Below are positions 28,913 to 36,974 of a DNA stretch of 64,000 nucleotides, piece after piece; positions within the stretch are counted from its first letter, which is position 1, and the number at the start of each line of letters is the position of its first letter. The stretch lies in the NCBI RefSeq assembly GCF_003253705.1, contig NZ_QKYU01000011.1:107084-171083 (forward strand), read 5' to 3'. Under the pieces are notes generated by a model. The model made no database searches. It was not told where the DNA came from and worked only from the letters and a program-made list of their open reading frames with translations. The translations under genes and the position numbers were made by a program. The DNA is from Humitalea rosea. GTDB lineage: Bacteria > Pseudomonadota > Alphaproteobacteria > Acetobacterales > Acetobacteraceae.

Positions 28913-29368
28913 ATGCTGCATGGGCAGGGTCAACCGCAAGTGACTGTCGCGTATGGCAAGCCGGCCATCCTCGTGCCCGATGCGAGGCGCGCGGCGGCGG
29001 TATTGGTGGCCTGGGCGCGCGCCGCGCCACCGCTGCTGCTCTCCCCACCCGGCGCCTGCGCCTGGCTGGGGCCGGCGGGGTGGCTCGCGCTGATCGCCCA
29101 GGCACGGGCGCTCTGCCCCGGCGTGCCCTTCGGCCATGCGCTGGATTGCGGGGCCGCACCCGGCCATGCCCTGGCCGCCCTGCGCGCCGGGGTGCCGATT
29201 CTGGTTCTGGCGGGTGCTCACCCCGCCTATCCCGCCGTGGCCGGGGCGGCGGCGGAGGCGGGCGCGGTGCTGCTGCCGGCGCCACCGCCGGCAATCGTGA
29301 TCGATCATCTGGATTTGCGGCGCCCGGCCGGGCGCGCACGGCTGCGTGTTCTCCTGGCGGGGCCGTGA
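28913..29368 (+). CDS. Hypothetical Ala/Pro-rich protein upstream of fba
   Basis: Unrecognised 151-residue protein. It alternates hydrophobic strands and helices (YGKPAILVPDARR, PPLLLSPPGACAWLG, VPILVLAGAHPAYPAVAG) in a pattern like a small alpha/beta domain, with no known active site. The frame is GC-rich and coding-like. The start is uncertain (ATG 28913, or TTG 28901). It lies 66 bases before fba on the same strand, so co-transcription is possible. Confidence 0.55.
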   Translation: MLHGQGQPQVTVAYGKPAILVPDARRAAAVLVAWARAAPPLLLSPPGACAWLGPAGWLALIAQARALCPGVPFGHALDCGAAPGHALAALRAGVPILVLAGAHPAYPAVAGAAAEAGAVLLPAPPPAIVIDHLDLRRPAGRARLRVLLAGP

Positions 29369-29434
29369 CAGTTTCGGCGGCATCGGCTATCCGGCAGCGA
29401 CGATTTTGCCACGGTTCGAAAAGGATCACGCCCG

Positions 29435-30352
29435 ATGAAGCTCACGCGCCGCGTCAAGGAAATCCTGTCCTGGTACGAGAGCGACAACCCCGGGACGAAG
29501 GGCAACCTTGCCCGCATCCTGATGGAGGGAAAGCTCGGCGGCACCGGCCGCATGGTCATCCTGCCGGTCGACCAGGGCTTCGAGCACGGCCCGGCGCGCT
29601 CCTTCGCGCCGAATCCCGCCGCCTATGATCCGCATTATTTGTTCGAGCTGGCGATCGAGGCCGGGCTGAACGCCTATGCCGCCCCCTTGGGCATGATCGA
29701 GGCCGGGGCCGCGACCTTCGCCGGTGCCATCCCGACCATCCTGAAGGTCAACAGCAGCAACAGCCTGTCCACGACCAAGGACCAGGCCGTGACCGGCACG
29801 GTCGCGGATGCGCTGCGCCTGGGCTGCTCGGCGATCGGCTTCACGATCTATCCGGGCAGCGAATACCAGTTCGAGATGATGGAAGAGCTGCGCGAGCTGG
29901 CCGAGGAAGCCAAGGCCGCCGGCCTGGCCGTCGTCGTCTGGTCCTATCCGCGTGGCCCGATGCTGGACAAGGTCGGTGAGACCGCGCTCGACATCGCGGC
30001 CTACGCCGCGCACATGGCCGCCCTTTGCGGCGCCCATATCATCAAGGTGAAGCCGCCGACCGCGGCGATCAGCCTGGATGCCGCCAAGAAGACCTACGAG
30101 AAGTTCCCGGTCGAGGATGATGCCGCCAAGCGCTTCGCCCATATCGTCCAGGCCTGCTTCAACGGCCGTCGCCTGGTGGTGTTCTCGGGCGGCGAGGCGC
30201 GCAGCAACGAGTCGATGCTGGACGACGTCCGCGCGATCCATGCCGGCGGCGGCAATGGCAGCATCGTCGGGCGCAACGCCTTCCAGCGCAGCAAGGCCGA
30301 TGCCCTGGCGCTGCTGGCCAGCATTATCGAGGTTTACAAGACCAAGGTGTGA
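29435..30352 (+). CDS. fbaB: Class I fructose-bisphosphate aldolase (DhnA/FbaB type)
   Basis: A 305-residue Schiff-base aldolase cleaving fructose-1,6-bisphosphate. It has the bacterial/archaeal DhnA architecture: ILPVDQGFEHGPARSF near residue 45, GFTIYPGSEYQFEMMEEL, and HIIKVKPPTAAI containing the candidate Schiff-base Lys near residue 200. The phosphate-binding segment LVVFSGGEARSNESML is near residue 250. AAAAGGAT about ten bases upstream supports the start. It is separated here from tkt-gap-pgk by 21 kb. Confidence 0.94.
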   Translation: MKLTRRVKEILSWYESDNPGTKGNLARILMEGKLGGTGRMVILPVDQGFEHGPARSFAPNPAAYDPHYLFELAIEAGLNAYAAPLGMIEAGAATFAGAIPTILKVNSSNSLSTTKDQAVTGTVADALRLGCSAIGFTIYPGSEYQFEMMEELRELAEEAKAAGLAVVVWSYPRGPMLDKVGETALDIAAYAAHMAALCGAHIIKVKPPTAAISLDAAKKTYEKFPVEDDAAKRFAHIVQACFNGRRLVVFSGGEARSNESMLDDVRAIHAGGGNGSIVGRNAFQRSKADALALLASIIEVYKTKV

Positions 30353-30383
30353 TTCTTCCGATGGGAGCGGCAAGGATGGCGGC

Positions 30384-30686
30384 ATGGACGCCCAAACCAT
30401 CCTCGCCATCCTGCGGAGTCATCAGGCGGAACTGACCGAGGCCGGCGTTATCCACGCGGGACTCTTCGGTTCGGCGGCACGCGGCGAATCCGGCCCCGGC
30501 AGCGATATCGATATCGATATTTTGGTGGAATTCGCGCCCGGGCAGCCGGCTGATGTTTTTGCCTATGCCGGGCTGAAGGCGCAGGTCGCGGCGCTTCTGC
30601 CGGGGCGGGTGGATGTGATCGACCGTGACGCGATGCGGCCGGCGGTGCGTTCGCGGGTGTTACGCGACCTTCAATCCGCCTTTTGA
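30384..30686 (+). CDS. MNT-type nucleotidyltransferase domain protein
   Basis: A 100-residue minimal nucleotidyltransferase. The pol-beta motif is intact: LFGSAARGESGPGSDIDIDI (GS-x10-DxD, with a doubled DID), and a third acidic position lies in GRVDVIDRDAM. Such proteins are usually antitoxins (MntA) that AMPylate a HEPN RNase toxin encoded next door. No HEPN gene follows here, so it may be an orphan antitoxin, a remnant, or part of the adjacent methyltransferase locus. It lies 31 bases after fba. Confidence 0.85.
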   Translation: MDAQTILAILRSHQAELTEAGVIHAGLFGSAARGESGPGSDIDIDILVEFAPGQPADVFAYAGLKAQVAALLPGRVDVIDRDAMRPAVRSRVLRDLQSAF

Positions 30687-30887
30687 GCGAAGGTCTAGCA
30701 GGGCCGGTGGCTTCCGCCAGTCGGGGCCACCAGTTCGGGCGATGATGGTGGAAACTGGCACCCCTGCGACCCGTCACCTTCGGCCCTGCAATGCTTTGGT
30801 AAGCGCCAGGCGCCGGCTGGTCAAGAAAGAGCGCGCCGGTCCCTGCGTGCCTTCGGCAAGACTCTGGCGGCGCGCCGGTGGGGCCTC
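30687..30887. other. Gene-poor stretch, no supported function
   Basis: About 200 bases after the MNT gene hold no convincing coding sequence. An Arg-rich frame (30741-30894) is open but has no ribosome site and looks like chance. I see no HEPN remnant on either strand. It may be the left flank of the inserted methyltransferase unit. Confidence 0.4.
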
Positions 30888-30917
30888 CCGGTAACCCCAC
30901 AACCGGTAACCCCACAA
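30888..30917 (+). repeat. Exact tandem 15-bp repeat before the methyltransferase locus
   Basis: CCGGTAACCCCACAA occurs twice, back to back (30888-30902 and 30903-30917), ending one base before the ATG of the 43-codon ORF. The placement over the expected promoter/translation start suggests an operator or regulator site. Confidence 0.8.
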
Positions 30918-30918
30918 T

Positions 30919-31050
30919 ATGACCCCCCCGAAAGCGGTCCCGCGGTCGGGAGAATATCGCCGCATCACGGCGCGCCACGCGAAGAAAGGGCGCGACCTGA
31001 CCTGGGAGACCTTTGCGCGGCGCTGGCTTGGCGGCACAGTCGCGCAATGA
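30919..31050 (+). CDS. 43-residue basic ORF coupled to the DNA methyltransferase
   Basis: ATG at 30919 opens a 43-codon frame (MTPPKAVPRSGEYRRITARH..., ending [11 protein letters not shown]). It is strongly basic with a Trp-containing C-terminal helix. Its TGA overlaps the methyltransferase ATG as ATGA at 31047, a typical coupling. The tandem 15-bp repeat abuts its start. I recognise no family. It may be a small DNA-binding regulator or a translated leader. Confidence 0.5.
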   Translation: MTPPKAVPRSGEYRRITARHAKKGRDLTWETFARRWLGGTVAQ

Positions 31051-32705
31051 CCAACAAACTCTTCTTCGGCGACAATCTGGAAGTGCTACGCGGGCGCGAT
31101 GCCGATGGCCGGGCGGTGATGCCGGATGAGAGCGTGGACCTGATCTACCTCGACCCGCCGTTCAATTCCGCCGCGAACTACAATGTCCTGTTCCGGGCAC
31201 CGGACGGCAAGGCCAGCGACAGCCAGTTGGAAGCCTTCGAGGATACCTGGCATTGGGGCGATAGCGCCGAACAGGCCTTTGAGGAGGTGCTGACGCAGGC
31301 GACCCACCCGGATGCGGCGGTGTTGCTGCGGGGAGTCGTCGCGGCGCTGGGGCGCAACGACATGACCGCCTATCTGGTGATGATGGCGGTACGGCTGATG
31401 GAACTGCATCGGGTGCTGAAGCCGACCGGGAGCCTGTATCTGCACTGCGATCCGACCGCGAGCCATTACTTGAAGATCGTGCTGGATGGGATTTTCGGGC
31501 CGCATCTGTTTCGAAACGAGATAGTATGGAAGCGGTCACACGCTCACAGTGACCACGGTCAGGGCGCACAACATTTTGGTCGTATTACTGACTCTATACT
31601 ATTCTATACTAAATCCTCATCTTACACATTCAATTCAATTTTTCTTCCGTATGATGAAAAGTATCTTAATAGAGATTATAGAAGGCTCGACGAGAATGGC
31701 CGACGGTACCGCTTGGATAATATCCAAGGACCGGGAGGGGGGGGGAATGGAAATCCTTACTACGAAGTAATGGGAGTTTCCCGACATTGGAGATATTCGA
31801 AAATTCGCATGCAGAAACTTATTGATGAAGGCCGAATAATACAAACCCAAGCAGGCGCCGTACCACAGTACAAGCGATATCTGGATGAAATGCCTGGCGT
31901 TCCAGTTCAAAATTTGTGGACAGACATGCCGGGCATCAACAACCGCTCGGAAGAACTGCTTGGCTACCCCACCCAAAAGCCCCTCGCCCTTCTCGAACGC
32001 ATCATCACTGCCTCCAGCAACCCCGGTGATGTGGTGTTCGACCCCTTCTGCGGCTGCGGCACCGCCGTCCATGCCGCCCAAAAACTCGGCCGCCGCTGGA
32101 TCGGCATGGATGTCACCCACCTCGCCATCAGCCTGATCGAACGCCGCCTGAAAGACGCCTTTCCAAATATCGCCTTCGAGGTCTTGGGCACGCCGCGCGA
32201 CCTTGCCGCCGCGCGCGACCTCGCCTTCCGCGACAAGCATCAGTTCCAATGGTGGGCCGTCTCCCTGCTCGATGCCGTGCCACAGGGTGGCAAGAAGAAG
32301 GGGATGGATCGCGGCATCGACGGCATCCGCTGGGTCCGCACCGGCCCCCGCCCCGAGGACCTGGACCGCATCATTATCTCGGTAAAGGGCGGGGAGACGG
32401 TGACCGTCTCCGCCCTCCGCGATCTTGTCGGCACTGTGCAGCGCGAAGGCGCGCTGGGCGGCGTGCTGATCACCCTCAACCCACCCACCAAGGAAATGAC
32501 GCGTGAGGCCGCCAGCCACGGCTACGCCTCCACAGGGTTGGGCCAGTTCCGCAAGATCATGGTGAAGACCGTGGACGAACTCCTGCGCAACGTCCACGAC
32601 GAGAAGGAAGCCCTGCCACCGATCGGTCGCGGCGAAGGGTTCCGCCGCGCCGCGCGGGAAACCGCCAGCCGGCCGAAGGGCGCGCAACCTGGCCTTGATC
32701 TGTAG
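31047..32705 (+). CDS. Beta-class DNA methyltransferase fused to a predicted Mrr-like nuclease domain
   Basis: A 552-residue adenine- or cytosine-N4 methyltransferase. [14 protein letters not shown] (motif IV, residues ~33-46) precedes [15 protein letters not shown] (motif I, ~330-345), the beta-class order also seen in Type III Mod proteins. The target-recognition region lies between, ~155-300, with [21 protein letters not shown]-terminal module (~390-500) reads [10 protein letters not shown] then RIIISVKGG, resembling a PD-(D/E)xK nuclease core. Bases ~31520-31940 are far more AT-rich than the flanks and contain a nine-G tract (31737-31745). No separate res gene is present. It is flanked by fba and thiE, suggesting insertion. 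Confidence 0.88.
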   Translation: MTNKLFFGDNLEVLRGRDADGRAVMPDESVDLIYLDPPFNSAANYNVLFRAPDGKASDSQLEAFEDTWHWGDSAEQAFEEVLTQATHPDAAVLLRGVVAALGRNDMTAYLVMMAVRLMELHRVLKPTGSLYLHCDPTASHYLKIVLDGIFGPHLFRNEIVWKRSHAHSDHGQGAQHFGRITDSILFYTKSSSYTFNSIFLPYDEKYLNRDYRRLDENGRRYRLDNIQGPGGGGNGNPYYEVMGVSRHWRYSKIRMQKLIDEGRIIQTQAGAVPQYKRYLDEMPGVPVQNLWTDMPGINNRSEELLGYPTQKPLALLERIITASSNPGDVVFDPFCGCGTAVHAAQKLGRRWIGMDVTHLAISLIERRLKDAFPNIAFEVLGTPRDLAAARDLAFRDKHQFQWWAVSLLDAVPQGGKKKGMDRGIDGIRWVRTGPRPEDLDRIIISVKGGETVTVSALRDLVGTVQREGALGGVLITLNPPTKEMTREAASHGYASTGLGQFRKIMVKTVDELLRNVHDEKEALPPIGRGEGFRRAARETASRPKGAQPGLDL

Positions 32706-32757
32706 CCCCAAGCGCCGCCCCCTTTCCTTCGGGCGGCGCCGGCGGCACATGCATGAC

Positions 32758-33402
32758 ATGAGCGATACCCCGCAACCCGACCTCTGCCGCCTCTACCTGA
32801 TCACGCCGCCGGTCTTCGACCCGCTGGCGTTCCGTGACCCGCTGGCGGCCGCCTTGGACGCAGGCGATGTTGCGGCCCTGCAGATCCGCCTGAAGGACGC
32901 GCCGGCCGATGCGGTGAAGCGCGCGGTCGCGGCCCTGCTGCCCGTGGCCCAGGCGCGCGGCGTCGCGGTGCTGCTGAACGACAGTGCCGAGCTTGCGATA
33001 GAGACCGGCTGCGACGGCGCCCATCTCGGCCAGAGCGACGGCGACCATGCGGCGGCGCGCAAGCTGCTGGGGCCGGACCGGATGCTCGGCATCACCTGCC
33101 ACGCCAGCCGCCACCTCGCCATGAAGGCCGGCGAGATCGATGCCGATTACGTCGCCTTCGGCGCCTTCTTCCCCACCGCGACCAAAGCCACCGAGCATGT
33201 GGCCGAGCCCGAGATCCTGGAGTGGTGGTCCAGCCTGTTCGAGGTCCCATGCGTGGCCATCGGCGGCATCACGGCCGAAAACTGCGGCCCGCTGGTCCGC
33301 GCCGGGGCGGATTTCCTGGCGGTGGTCGGGGCGGTCTGGAACCACCCGGATGGCCCTGCCGCCGGCGTCCGCGCCCTGAATGCCGCCATCGCAGCAGCCT
33401 GA
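32758..33402 (+). CDS. thiE: Thiamine phosphate synthase
   Basis: TIM-barrel enzyme joining HMP-PP and thiazole phosphate to give thiamine phosphate. The 214-residue protein shows [11 protein letters not shown] near the N-terminus, [37 protein letters not shown] and [26 protein letters not shown]. The usual QLR(x)K is QIRLK. ATG 32749 and 32758 are both possible starts. No TPP riboswitch is seen upstream; the methyltransferase gene ends 52 bases earlier. An activity limited to TenI-like function is less likely. Confidence 0.85.
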   Translation: MSDTPQPDLCRLYLITPPVFDPLAFRDPLAAALDAGDVAALQIRLKDAPADAVKRAVAALLPVAQARGVAVLLNDSAELAIETGCDGAHLGQSDGDHAAARKLLGPDRMLGITCHASRHLAMKAGEIDADYVAFGAFFPTATKATEHVAEPEILEWWSSLFEVPCVAIGGITAENCGPLVRAGADFLAVVGAVWNHPDGPAAGVRALNAAIAAA

Positions 33403-33412
33403 GGCGCCGAGA

Positions 33413-34147
33413 ATGGACGAGGTCACCTTCCACTCTCGCCTGCATCAACCCGGCACCATGCTCGATGTCGGGGCGCATGACGGGCTGCTGACACTCCCCT
33501 TTTCCCGCCTGCCAGCCAGCAAGGTCCTGGCCTTCGAGCCGCTGCCCCGCGCCTTCGCCCGCCTCGCCGCCGTGCTTGCCGACGGGCATGGCGGCGCGGT
33601 GCCGGCGCATGTGACGCTGCACCCTGAGGCGCTGGGCGACCATGACGGCGTCATCACCCTGTCCTTGCCGGTGCTGGATGGGGTGCCGCAGGAGCAATGG
33701 GCCTCCACGGCCAAGGATTACGCGGGCTATGACCTCCGTCGCATCGCGGTGGAGCAGATCCGGGTGCCGCTGCGCACCATCGACGGGCTGGGCCTGACCG
33801 ACCTCACCCATCTCAAGATCGACGCCGAGGGCGCGGAATACGAGGTGCTGCGCGGCGCCCGCGAGACGCTGCGACGCTGCCGCCCGGTCATCACCGTCGA
33901 GATCGAGGAACGCCACCGCGCCGGCTCCACCTGGGCGGTGCCGGCCTTTCTCGATGCGCTGGAGTATGAGGTGCTGTTCGAACTGGAGGGCCGCTGGTTC
34001 CCGGTCGCGGCGCTGGACCGCGCCACCATGCAGCGCGCGAGCCCCGACCCGAGCGTGTTCGAAGCCTCGCACCCCTATGTCTTCATCTTCTACGCCTTAC
34101 CGCGTGAGCAGGCCGTCACCGCACTTACCCTCATTCGCAACACTTGA
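33413..34147 (+). CDS. FkbM-family methyltransferase
   Basis: A 244-residue SAM-dependent O-methyltransferase of the FkbM family. The SAM site is MLDVGAHDGLLTLPFSR near residue 15, followed by KVLAFEPLPRAFARL. LTHLKIDAEGAEYEVLRGA is the characteristic FkbM block. The N-terminus is shorter than usual. FkbM enzymes modify sugars and lipids; the acceptor here is unknown. It follows thiE by ten bases, but no glycan cluster is nearby. Confidence 0.88.
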   Translation: MDEVTFHSRLHQPGTMLDVGAHDGLLTLPFSRLPASKVLAFEPLPRAFARLAAVLADGHGGAVPAHVTLHPEALGDHDGVITLSLPVLDGVPQEQWASTAKDYAGYDLRRIAVEQIRVPLRTIDGLGLTDLTHLKIDAEGAEYEVLRGARETLRRCRPVITVEIEERHRAGSTWAVPAFLDALEYEVLFELEGRWFPVAALDRATMQRASPDPSVFEASHPYVFIFYALPREQAVTALTLIRNT

Positions 34148-34204
34148 TCACACAAGGATGCCGGGGAAGGCGATATTGACTGCGCTCGCAATGGATACTG
34201 CCTG

Positions 34205-35122
34205 ATGCCGAAGCCCTTGTTATTGCGCCTGCATCGCTGGATTGCCCTGGCGTTCGCCCTCCCCTTGCTGCTGGTCATGGCGACCGGATTGTTCCTTGCA
34301 TTCGAGCCGGCGTTGAAGGCGATGACGCCAGCCGGAACCGTCACCCTGGCGCGGATCGAGGCCGCGATCGCCGCCGCCGACGAAATGGGTGCGCGCGGTG
34401 CGCTCTTTGTGCGCGGCTATGACGGCACCGTCTCGATCGGCCCGCGCGGCGGTGAGACCTTCGACCTCGCCACGGCCCAGCCAACCCAGCCAGGCGCACT
34501 CGCGGCTGCCTTCCGCACCGCCCGCGGCCTGCATGAGCGGCTGCTGCTCGACCTCGGCTGGCTGGTCACCGGCAGCACCATCGCGCTGATCCTGCTGGCA
34601 CCGCTCGGTTTGCTGCTGGGTTGGCCTCGGCTGCGCAACACCGTCGCCGGCTGGCACCGGCTGGCGGGGTGGGGGCTGCTGCCGCTGGTGGTCGGCAGCC
34701 CTCTGACCGGGCTGGCCTTGGCCTTCGGCGTGAGCTTCGCGGCCCCGCTCCCCGCCAGCGCGGCGGCGCCCGCGGCCATGGGCGCGACGCTGCGCATGGT
34801 GGCGGCGCGCCACTCGTTGGATGGGCTCGACTTCATCCGCCCGATGGACGGCACGCCGGTGGTGCGGGTGCTGGATGCGGAGGGCACCGCCGTGCTCTAC
34901 CGCGCCGGCGCCGATGGGCTGGCGCCGATGCCGAGCAACTGGCCGCGGCTGCTGCATGAGGGAAACTGGGGCGGCGTGCTCGGAAGCCTCGCCAATCTGG
35001 TGGCGGCGGTGGCACTGCTCGGGCTGCTCGGCACCGGCGTCTTCATCTGGGTGCGGCGCAGCCTGCAACGCCGGCGTGGCCGCGCGGCGCGGCGGGCGCG
35101 GGCCCTGGCCGCTCAGCCATAG
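34205..35122 (+). CDS. PepSY-associated transmembrane protein
   Basis: A 305-residue inner-membrane protein of the PepSY-TM family, often linked to siderophore uptake and ferric-reductase functions. The first helix follows the conserved LLRLHRWIALAFALPLLLVMATG. GLHERLLLDLGWLVTG leads into a second helix, then AGWHRLAGWGLLPLVVGSPLTGLAL, and a last helix near residue 270 precedes an Arg-rich tail. His residues in HRW, LHE and WHR are candidate haem ligands. No TonB receptor is adjacent, so the iron link is from family knowledge. Confidence 0.82.
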   Translation: MPKPLLLRLHRWIALAFALPLLLVMATGLFLAFEPALKAMTPAGTVTLARIEAAIAAADEMGARGALFVRGYDGTVSIGPRGGETFDLATAQPTQPGALAAAFRTARGLHERLLLDLGWLVTGSTIALILLAPLGLLLGWPRLRNTVAGWHRLAGWGLLPLVVGSPLTGLALAFGVSFAAPLPASAAAPAAMGATLRMVAARHSLDGLDFIRPMDGTPVVRVLDAEGTAVLYRAGADGLAPMPSNWPRLLHEGNWGGVLGSLANLVAAVALLGLLGTGVFIWVRRSLQRRRGRAARRARALAAQP

Positions 35123-35220
35123 GCCAGCATCGCTGCGGCGCCGCCCCCGTTGCCGCCCCCGTTGCCGCCTTTGGCCGCAGCCGCCAGACTTCGCGGACTG
35201 CAATAAGGGCCTCGACCACC

Positions 35221-35880
35221 ATGCTGACGATCTACGGCTGCCTGCGTTCCCGCGCCTCGCGCAACATCTGGCTGGCGCATGAGATGGGGCTGGACTTCCG
35301 CCATGTTCCGGTGGTCCAGGCCAACCGACTGGCCGATCCGCTGGCCGCCGATGCGCCGATCAACACCCACTCGCCCGCTTTCCTCGCGATCAACCCCAAT
35401 GCCCGCATCCCGGCGGTGGATGATGACGGGCTGATCCTGAACGAATCCCTGGCGATCAACCTGCATCTGGCGCGGCGCCATGGCGGCAGCCTCGGCCCCG
35501 CCGATCTGGCCGAGGATGCGCAATTCGGCATGTGGGCGCTCTGGGCGGCGACCGAGGTGGAGCCCTTCGCGATCAACATCCTCTACCACCGCGTGACCAA
35601 GCCCGTGGCCGAGCGCGACCCGGCCCTGGCCGAGGCGGCGATCGCCGCCCTGGCAGCCCCTTTCGCGGTGCTGGACGCGCATCTCGCGGCCACTGGCTTC
35701 CTGGTCGGCGGCCGTTTCACCGTCGCGGATGTGAATGTCGCCGAGGTGGTCCGCTACGCCCTGTCCGCCGCGGAACTGTTCGAGGCCGCGCCGCATCTGC
35801 GCGCCTGGATCTCGGCCTGCCACGCCCGGCCGGCCTACCGGCGGATGATGGCCGAGCGGGATGCCGAGCAGATCGCCTGA
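35221..35880 (+). CDS. Glutathione S-transferase family protein
   Basis: A 219-residue cytosolic GST-fold protein. The thioredoxin-like N-domain begins MLTIYGCLRSRASRNIWLAHE, with a Ser/Arg cluster at the usual thiol-contact site, and contains NPNARIPAVDDDGLILNESLAINLHLA, the gamma-glutamyl binding segment. A helical C-domain follows with LVGGRFTVADVNVAEVVRYA. It may act in conjugation or isomerisation; class and substrate are not clear. The 98-bp upstream gap holds a short GC-rich repeat and no gene. Confidence 0.88.
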   Translation: MLTIYGCLRSRASRNIWLAHEMGLDFRHVPVVQANRLADPLAADAPINTHSPAFLAINPNARIPAVDDDGLILNESLAINLHLARRHGGSLGPADLAEDAQFGMWALWAATEVEPFAINILYHRVTKPVAERDPALAEAAIAALAAPFAVLDAHLAATGFLVGGRFTVADVNVAEVVRYALSAAELFEAAPHLRAWISACHARPAYRRMMAERDAEQIA

Positions 35881-35883
35881 ACC

Positions 35884-36927
35884 TCAGCCATAGGGCCAGC
35901 CGCCGAGCCAGAGGGTGTCGCTGATCCGCGGCACCCCCGCGGCCAGCATCACCAGCCGGTCGAAGCCGAGCGCGATGCCGGCCGTGGGCGGCAGCCCGCG
36001 GTCGAGGGCGGCGAGGAAGTCGTCATCCACCGGCCAGCCGGGTGCCTCCGGGTGCAGCCGCGCGCGGTCGGCCACATCCCGGTGGAAGCGCGCACGCTGT
36101 TCCGGGGCATCGGTCAGCTCGTCGAAGGCGTTGGCGAGTTCGATCCCGGCGACAAACACCTCGAACCGCAGCGCGGCGCGGGGGTCCTCCGGGTCGCGCC
36201 GCGCCAGCGCCGCCTGGGGCGCCGGCCAATGGGTGAGGAAGGTGCCGCGGCCGCGGCCGATGCGCGGCTCCACATGGTCCAGCATCAGGCGGAAGAAGGC
36301 GTCCTCCCAAGCGAGATCATCCGGCAGCGGATGCCCCGCGGCGGCGGCGGCGGCCAGAAGGGCGGGGCCATCGCCCTCCCCCCCCGGCCCGATGGTCGCG
36401 AGCAGATCCAGCCCGCACCAGCAGGCGAAGGCATCCTGCATGCGAAGGCGCTCGAAAGGCAGCGCCAGATCGCTCTCCACCCCGGCATGGGCGACCCGGG
36501 GCGGTAGCATGGCGCGCAGATAGGCTTCGGTCTCGTCCATCAGCCCGGCGAGATCGGCGCCGGGCCGATACCATTCGAGCATGGTGAATTCCGGCGCATG
36601 GCGGGCGGAAACCTCGCCATTGCGCCAGACCCGCGCCAACTCGAACACCGGCCCCGCGCCCGCCACCAGCAGCCGCTTGATGGCAAGCTCCGGGCTGGTG
36701 CGGAGCCAGAGGGCCAGGCTCTCCCCCCGCCCCAGATGCGGCTCGAACCGGGAGGCGAAGCCGTGCAGATGCACCTCCATGCCCGGGACCGGCACCAGCG
36801 CGGGGGTCTCCACCTCGGTATAGTCGCGCGCCGAGAACCAGGCGCGGGTGGCGGCGGCCAGGCGTCCGCGGGCGCGCAGCGCCGGCATCCGGGCGGCCAG
36901 GGATTGGGGGTGCCAGATCGGGGTCAT
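35884..36927 (-). CDS. epmA: EF-P lysine ligase EpmA
   Basis: A 347-residue lysyl-tRNA-synthetase paralogue without an anticodon domain (GenX/PoxA/YjeA). It attaches beta-lysine to elongation factor P to relieve ribosome stalling at polyproline. Class II motifs are clear: YTEVETPALVPVPGMEVHL (motif 1 area), FELARVWRNGEVSARHAPEFTMLEWYR (motif 2) and GIALGFDRLVMLAAG near the end (motif 3). It is divergent from epmB, 47 bases between starts, so the two modification enzymes share a regulatory region. efp itself is not in the window. Confidence 0.92.
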   Translation of the reverse strand: MTPIWHPQSLAARMPALRARGRLAAATRAWFSARDYTEVETPALVPVPGMEVHLHGFASRFEPHLGRGESLALWLRTSPELAIKRLLVAGAGPVFELARVWRNGEVSARHAPEFTMLEWYRPGADLAGLMDETEAYLRAMLPPRVAHAGVESDLALPFERLRMQDAFACWCGLDLLATIGPGGEGDGPALLAAAAAAGHPLPDDLAWEDAFFRLMLDHVEPRIGRGRGTFLTHWPAPQAALARRDPEDPRAALRFEVFVAGIELANAFDELTDAPEQRARFHRDVADRARLHPEAPGWPVDDDFLAALDRGLPPTAGIALGFDRLVMLAAGVPRISDTLWLGGWPYG

Positions 36928-36974
36928 GGCTTGTGACGTGGCAGGGGGCGGCCGGCTGCGCTAGAGGCTCCCGC

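Noticed and set aside
30687..30918. HEPN toxin gene or remnant expected after the MNT gene
   Set aside because: No frame on either strand shows the RxxxxH motif or helical pattern of HEPN proteins.
32706..32757. TPP riboswitch before thiE
   Set aside because: The gap is only about 50 bases and lacks the conserved CUGAGA and ACCUGA elements.
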